Source of the DNA: Actinoplanes couchii
GTDB taxonomy: Bacteria; Actinomycetota; Actinomycetes; Mycobacteriales; Micromonosporaceae
DNA length: 64,000 nucleotides
Assembly (NCBI RefSeq): GCF_016862075.1
Contig: NZ_BOMG01000073.1
Span: 108,302 to 172,301 of the forward strand
Reading direction: 5' to 3'
Each line of letters begins with the position of its first letter. The stretch's first letter is position 1. Shown in pieces: positions 62,249 through 64,000 of this stretch. Under the pieces are notes generated by a model. It was not told where the DNA came from. It did no database searches and was given only the letters and a program-made list of their open reading frames with translations. Both the position numbers and the translations under genes were made by a program.

Positions 62249-62332
62249 CGTGTTTCTCCTGTTCGGCGAGGTGTCCGGTTCAGCCTCGACGGCCCGGCCC
62301 TTGCCGTCCAATGCCGGATGGTTGCGGTCTCC

Positions 62333-62347
62333 TTGCCTCTGAGGCAA
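62333..62347. promoter_or_regulatory. LysR-type operator TTGCCTC-T-GAGGCAA
   Basis: A perfect 7-bp inverted repeat around a single base, with the T-N11-A form of LysR sites, lies 15 bases upstream of the LysR gene and about 85 bases upstream of the divergent transporter gene. Confidence 0.65.
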
Positions 62348-62362
62348 TGCGAGGATGCCGGC

Positions 62363-63268
62363 ATGGAACTCCGCGTCCTGCGCTACTTCGTCGCCGTCGC
62401 CGAGGCGGGCAGCCTCACCGCCGGTGCCGACGCCGTCCGCATCAGCCAGCCCGCCGTCTCCCGCCAACTGCGCGCCCTGGAACGTGAGCTCGGCGCCGAC
62501 CTGTTCACACGTGGCAACGGCCCGCTCCGGCTGACCCGCGCCGGGGACCGCATGCTCGTCGTGGCCCGTGACCTGCTGCGCCGGGACGCGATGGCCCGCC
62601 AGATCCTGCGCATCGAGGACCACACCGACCTGAGCGGCACCCCCGATCTCACCGTCGTCGCGCCGCTGGCCACCCTGCACGACATGCTCGCGCCGCTGAT
62701 CGCCGAACGCGGCGCGTCCCTGCCGGTGATCGACGGCATCGAGATGGAACCGGCCGCCGTCTTCGACCAGATCCACGCCCTCGGCGCCGACCTCGGCCTG
62801 TCCACCTATCCTCCACCGGCCGGCTGGCGGTCCCGGCGGCTACCGGACATCCCGCTGTACGCCCAGGTCGCGCACGACCACCCGTACGCGGGACTGCCCC
62901 GGGTGGAACTGACCGATCTCCTGAACGACCCGCTGATCGTCATGAACCGCACCAACATGGCCCGCCTGGTCGTCGACGAGGCCCTGGCCGCCCTCGACCG
63001 CAGCCCCGCCCACCTGATCGAGATGCGGTCGTCGCTGCTGGCCCAGGGCGTGGCGGCGTCCGGCCGGGGCGTGGCCCTGCTGACCAACTGGCCCCGCTTC
63101 GACCTGGCCACGGTCCCGGTGACGGTGACCGGACAACCGGTCCGCATCCCGATGTACGCGGGCTGGGATCCTACGCACTACGCAGCCGACGTCCTGACCC
63201 GCTTGATCGACGAGATAGAGGTCTTCTGCGGTCGCGTAGTCAACGCCATACCCCCTAGAGCATCCTAG
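62363..63268 (+). CDS. LysR-family transcriptional regulator
   Basis: 301 residues. The start MELRVLRYFVAVAEAGSLTAGADAVRISQPAVSRQLRALERELG (cited as VRISQPAVSRQLRALE) is the LysR winged helix. The effector domain has PDLTVVAPLATLHDMLAPLI and VASGRGVALLTNWPRF-like segments. ATG at 62363 is the only sensible start. It is divergent from the MHS transporter/amidohydrolase operon with a T-N11-A palindrome between them, so it most likely activates that operon in response to its substrate. Confidence 0.93.
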   Translation: MELRVLRYFVAVAEAGSLTAGADAVRISQPAVSRQLRALERELGADLFTRGNGPLRLTRAGDRMLVVARDLLRRDAMARQILRIEDHTDLSGTPDLTVVAPLATLHDMLAPLIAERGASLPVIDGIEMEPAAVFDQIHALGADLGLSTYPPPAGWRSRRLPDIPLYAQVAHDHPYAGLPRVELTDLLNDPLIVMNRTNMARLVVDEALAALDRSPAHLIEMRSSLLAQGVAASGRGVALLTNWPRFDLATVPVTVTGQPVRIPMYAGWDPTHYAADVLTRLIDEIEVFCGRVVNAIPPRAS

Positions 63269-63326
63269 GAGACTAGTCATTTGGCAACTTGGCGATCGCC
63301 GCAGTGCCGCGATCGTCGCGGTGCCG

Positions 63327-63406
63327 AGGGGTCGAGGTGTTGAGGGGTCGAGGTGTTGAGGGGTCGAGGTGTTAAGGGGTCGCGGTGTCGAGGGGCCGCG
63401 GTGCCG
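63327..63406. repeat. 16-bp tandem repeat, five units, in a convergent gap
   Basis: Five 16-bp units: AGGGGTCGAGGTGTTG twice, then variants ending GTTA, GTCG and GCCG. It ends five bases before the stop of the leftward flavoprotein gene. It occupies most of the 142-base gap between convergent LysR and flavoprotein genes. Confidence 0.9.
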
Positions 63407-63410
63407 AGCG

Positions 63411-63941
63411 TCAGCGCAAGGCGTGCACAGCCCGCTCCCACGGGAAGGCCGCGATCGCCTCGGCGCCGTCGGGAGTGTCGTGCGGCTCCCACTCACCGGG
63501 GCCGAACAGGACCGTCACGCCCTCCGCGCGCAGCTGTTCCACACTGCGCCGGAACGGTTCCCGAACGGCCAGGGCCCGGTTGACGTAGGGCAGCACCACC
63601 ACCGGAATCCCCAGGCCGGGCGATTCGGCGAGCAGCCCCAGCACATATGTGTCGGCGATGCCGAGCGCGAACTTGTTGATCGTGTTGTAAGTGGCCGGCG
63701 CCAGGATGATCGCGTCCGGCCGGGGTGGCCGGGGATCGGTGGGCGCCCGGTATCTGCTGCGCACCGCCCGCCCGGTCTGCTCCTGAAGCGCCGCCGCGTC
63801 GATGAAGGCCAGCGCCGACGGCGTGGCCACCACCTGCACCTCCCACCCGTCGGCCTGGGCCAACGTCACCAGCCGCCCGACCTCACCGGCCGCGCCGGAA
63901 GCACAGACCAGAACGTAGAGCACCCGCCGCTCATTGATCAT
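63411..63941 (-). CDS. Flavoprotein (PPC-decarboxylase-like, Flavoprotein family)
   Basis: 176 residues of the homo-oligomeric flavin-containing Cys decarboxylase (HFCD) fold. The N-terminal RRVLYVLVCASGAAGEVGRLVTLAQADGWEVQVVATPSA (cited as LYVLVCASGAAGEV) is the FMN-binding start, and APATYNTINKFALGIADTYVLGLL is the conserved central motif with N-K. The typical catalytic His of phosphopantothenoylcysteine decarboxylase cannot be confirmed. The function is unassigned. The last part of the window, 63942-64000, shows no gene. Confidence 0.85.
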   Translation of the reverse strand: MINERRVLYVLVCASGAAGEVGRLVTLAQADGWEVQVVATPSALAFIDAAALQEQTGRAVRSRYRAPTDPRPPRPDAIILAPATYNTINKFALGIADTYVLGLLAESPGLGIPVVVLPYVNRALAVREPFRRSVEQLRAEGVTVLFGPGEWEPHDTPDGAEAIAAFPWERAVHALR

Positions 63942-64000
63942 CGACCCACGATAGGCAGGCCGGGAAAGCCGCGGGTGAGGAGGGGGAAACGGCTGGCGGG

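Overview
The window is very GC-rich with strong codon bias, GTG/TTG starts, ATGA-type gene overlaps, F420-type and ESX-associated genes, DUF6343, DUF732-like and Acg-like proteins. This points to an actinobacterial chromosome, most likely Micromonosporaceae (Actinoplanes-like). No rRNA, tRNA, CRISPR array, phage or IS element was seen. It reads as ordinary chromosome with many small transport, regulation and catabolic modules.

Layout. 1-3 kb: tail of a membrane protein and an ABC exporter (ATPase plus two membrane subunits). 3-10 kb: a membrane-anchored HtrA-like protease without PDZ, a DUF732-like lipoprotein, a small peptidoglycan-binding protein, a TIGR03089 protein, a GNAT acetyltransferase, an animal-type haem peroxidase with two LysM domains, and an IolB-like protein. 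10-16 kb: an extradiol dioxygenase behind a palindromic operator, a TerC protein, and an amino-acid permease with a long repetitive tail. 16-20.5 kb: a NarL-type two-component system divergent from an ABC transporter. 20.5-27 kb: a secreted zinc metallopeptidase, a cyclase-family protein with an altered metal motif, and a MerR regulator overlapping a VIT/VWA protein. 27-33 kb: a ricin-lectin membrane protein and a glycosyltransferase/methyltransferase/toroid-enzyme operon. 33-41 kb: FadH-like reductase, enoyl-CoA hydratase, PadR regulator, SGNH hydrolase, methyltransferase, two bacterial PH-domain membrane proteins, and a PPOX protein. 41-43.4 kb: a four-gene ESX-associated operon without secretion machinery. 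43-48.5 kb: MFS exporter divergent from an ArsR-like regulator, then a Snf2 ATPase. 48.5-54.3 kb: a sugar ABC operon (mmsB-mmsA-chvE type) with a strong terminator, divergent from a ROK regulator. 54.5-57.4 kb: Acg-like nitroreductase behind a DosR-like box, DUF2000, AraC regulator, lipoprotein. 57.4-64 kb: lactate permease, amidohydrolase plus MHS transporter divergent from LysR, and a flavoprotein.

The most unusual property is the density of short GC-rich tandem repeats. Three arrays with sequences that look unrelated share a 37-38 bp period (12.2, 16.5 and 29.9 kb). All three sit between convergent genes, and two run into the 3' end of the leftward gene, including its stop codon. A 16-bp array occupies another convergent gap at 63.3 kb. 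Repeats inside genes have periods divisible by three (18, 21, 27, 36, 54 bp) and form low-complexity linkers or tails in a permease, a PH-domain protein, a toroid enzyme and a VWA protein.
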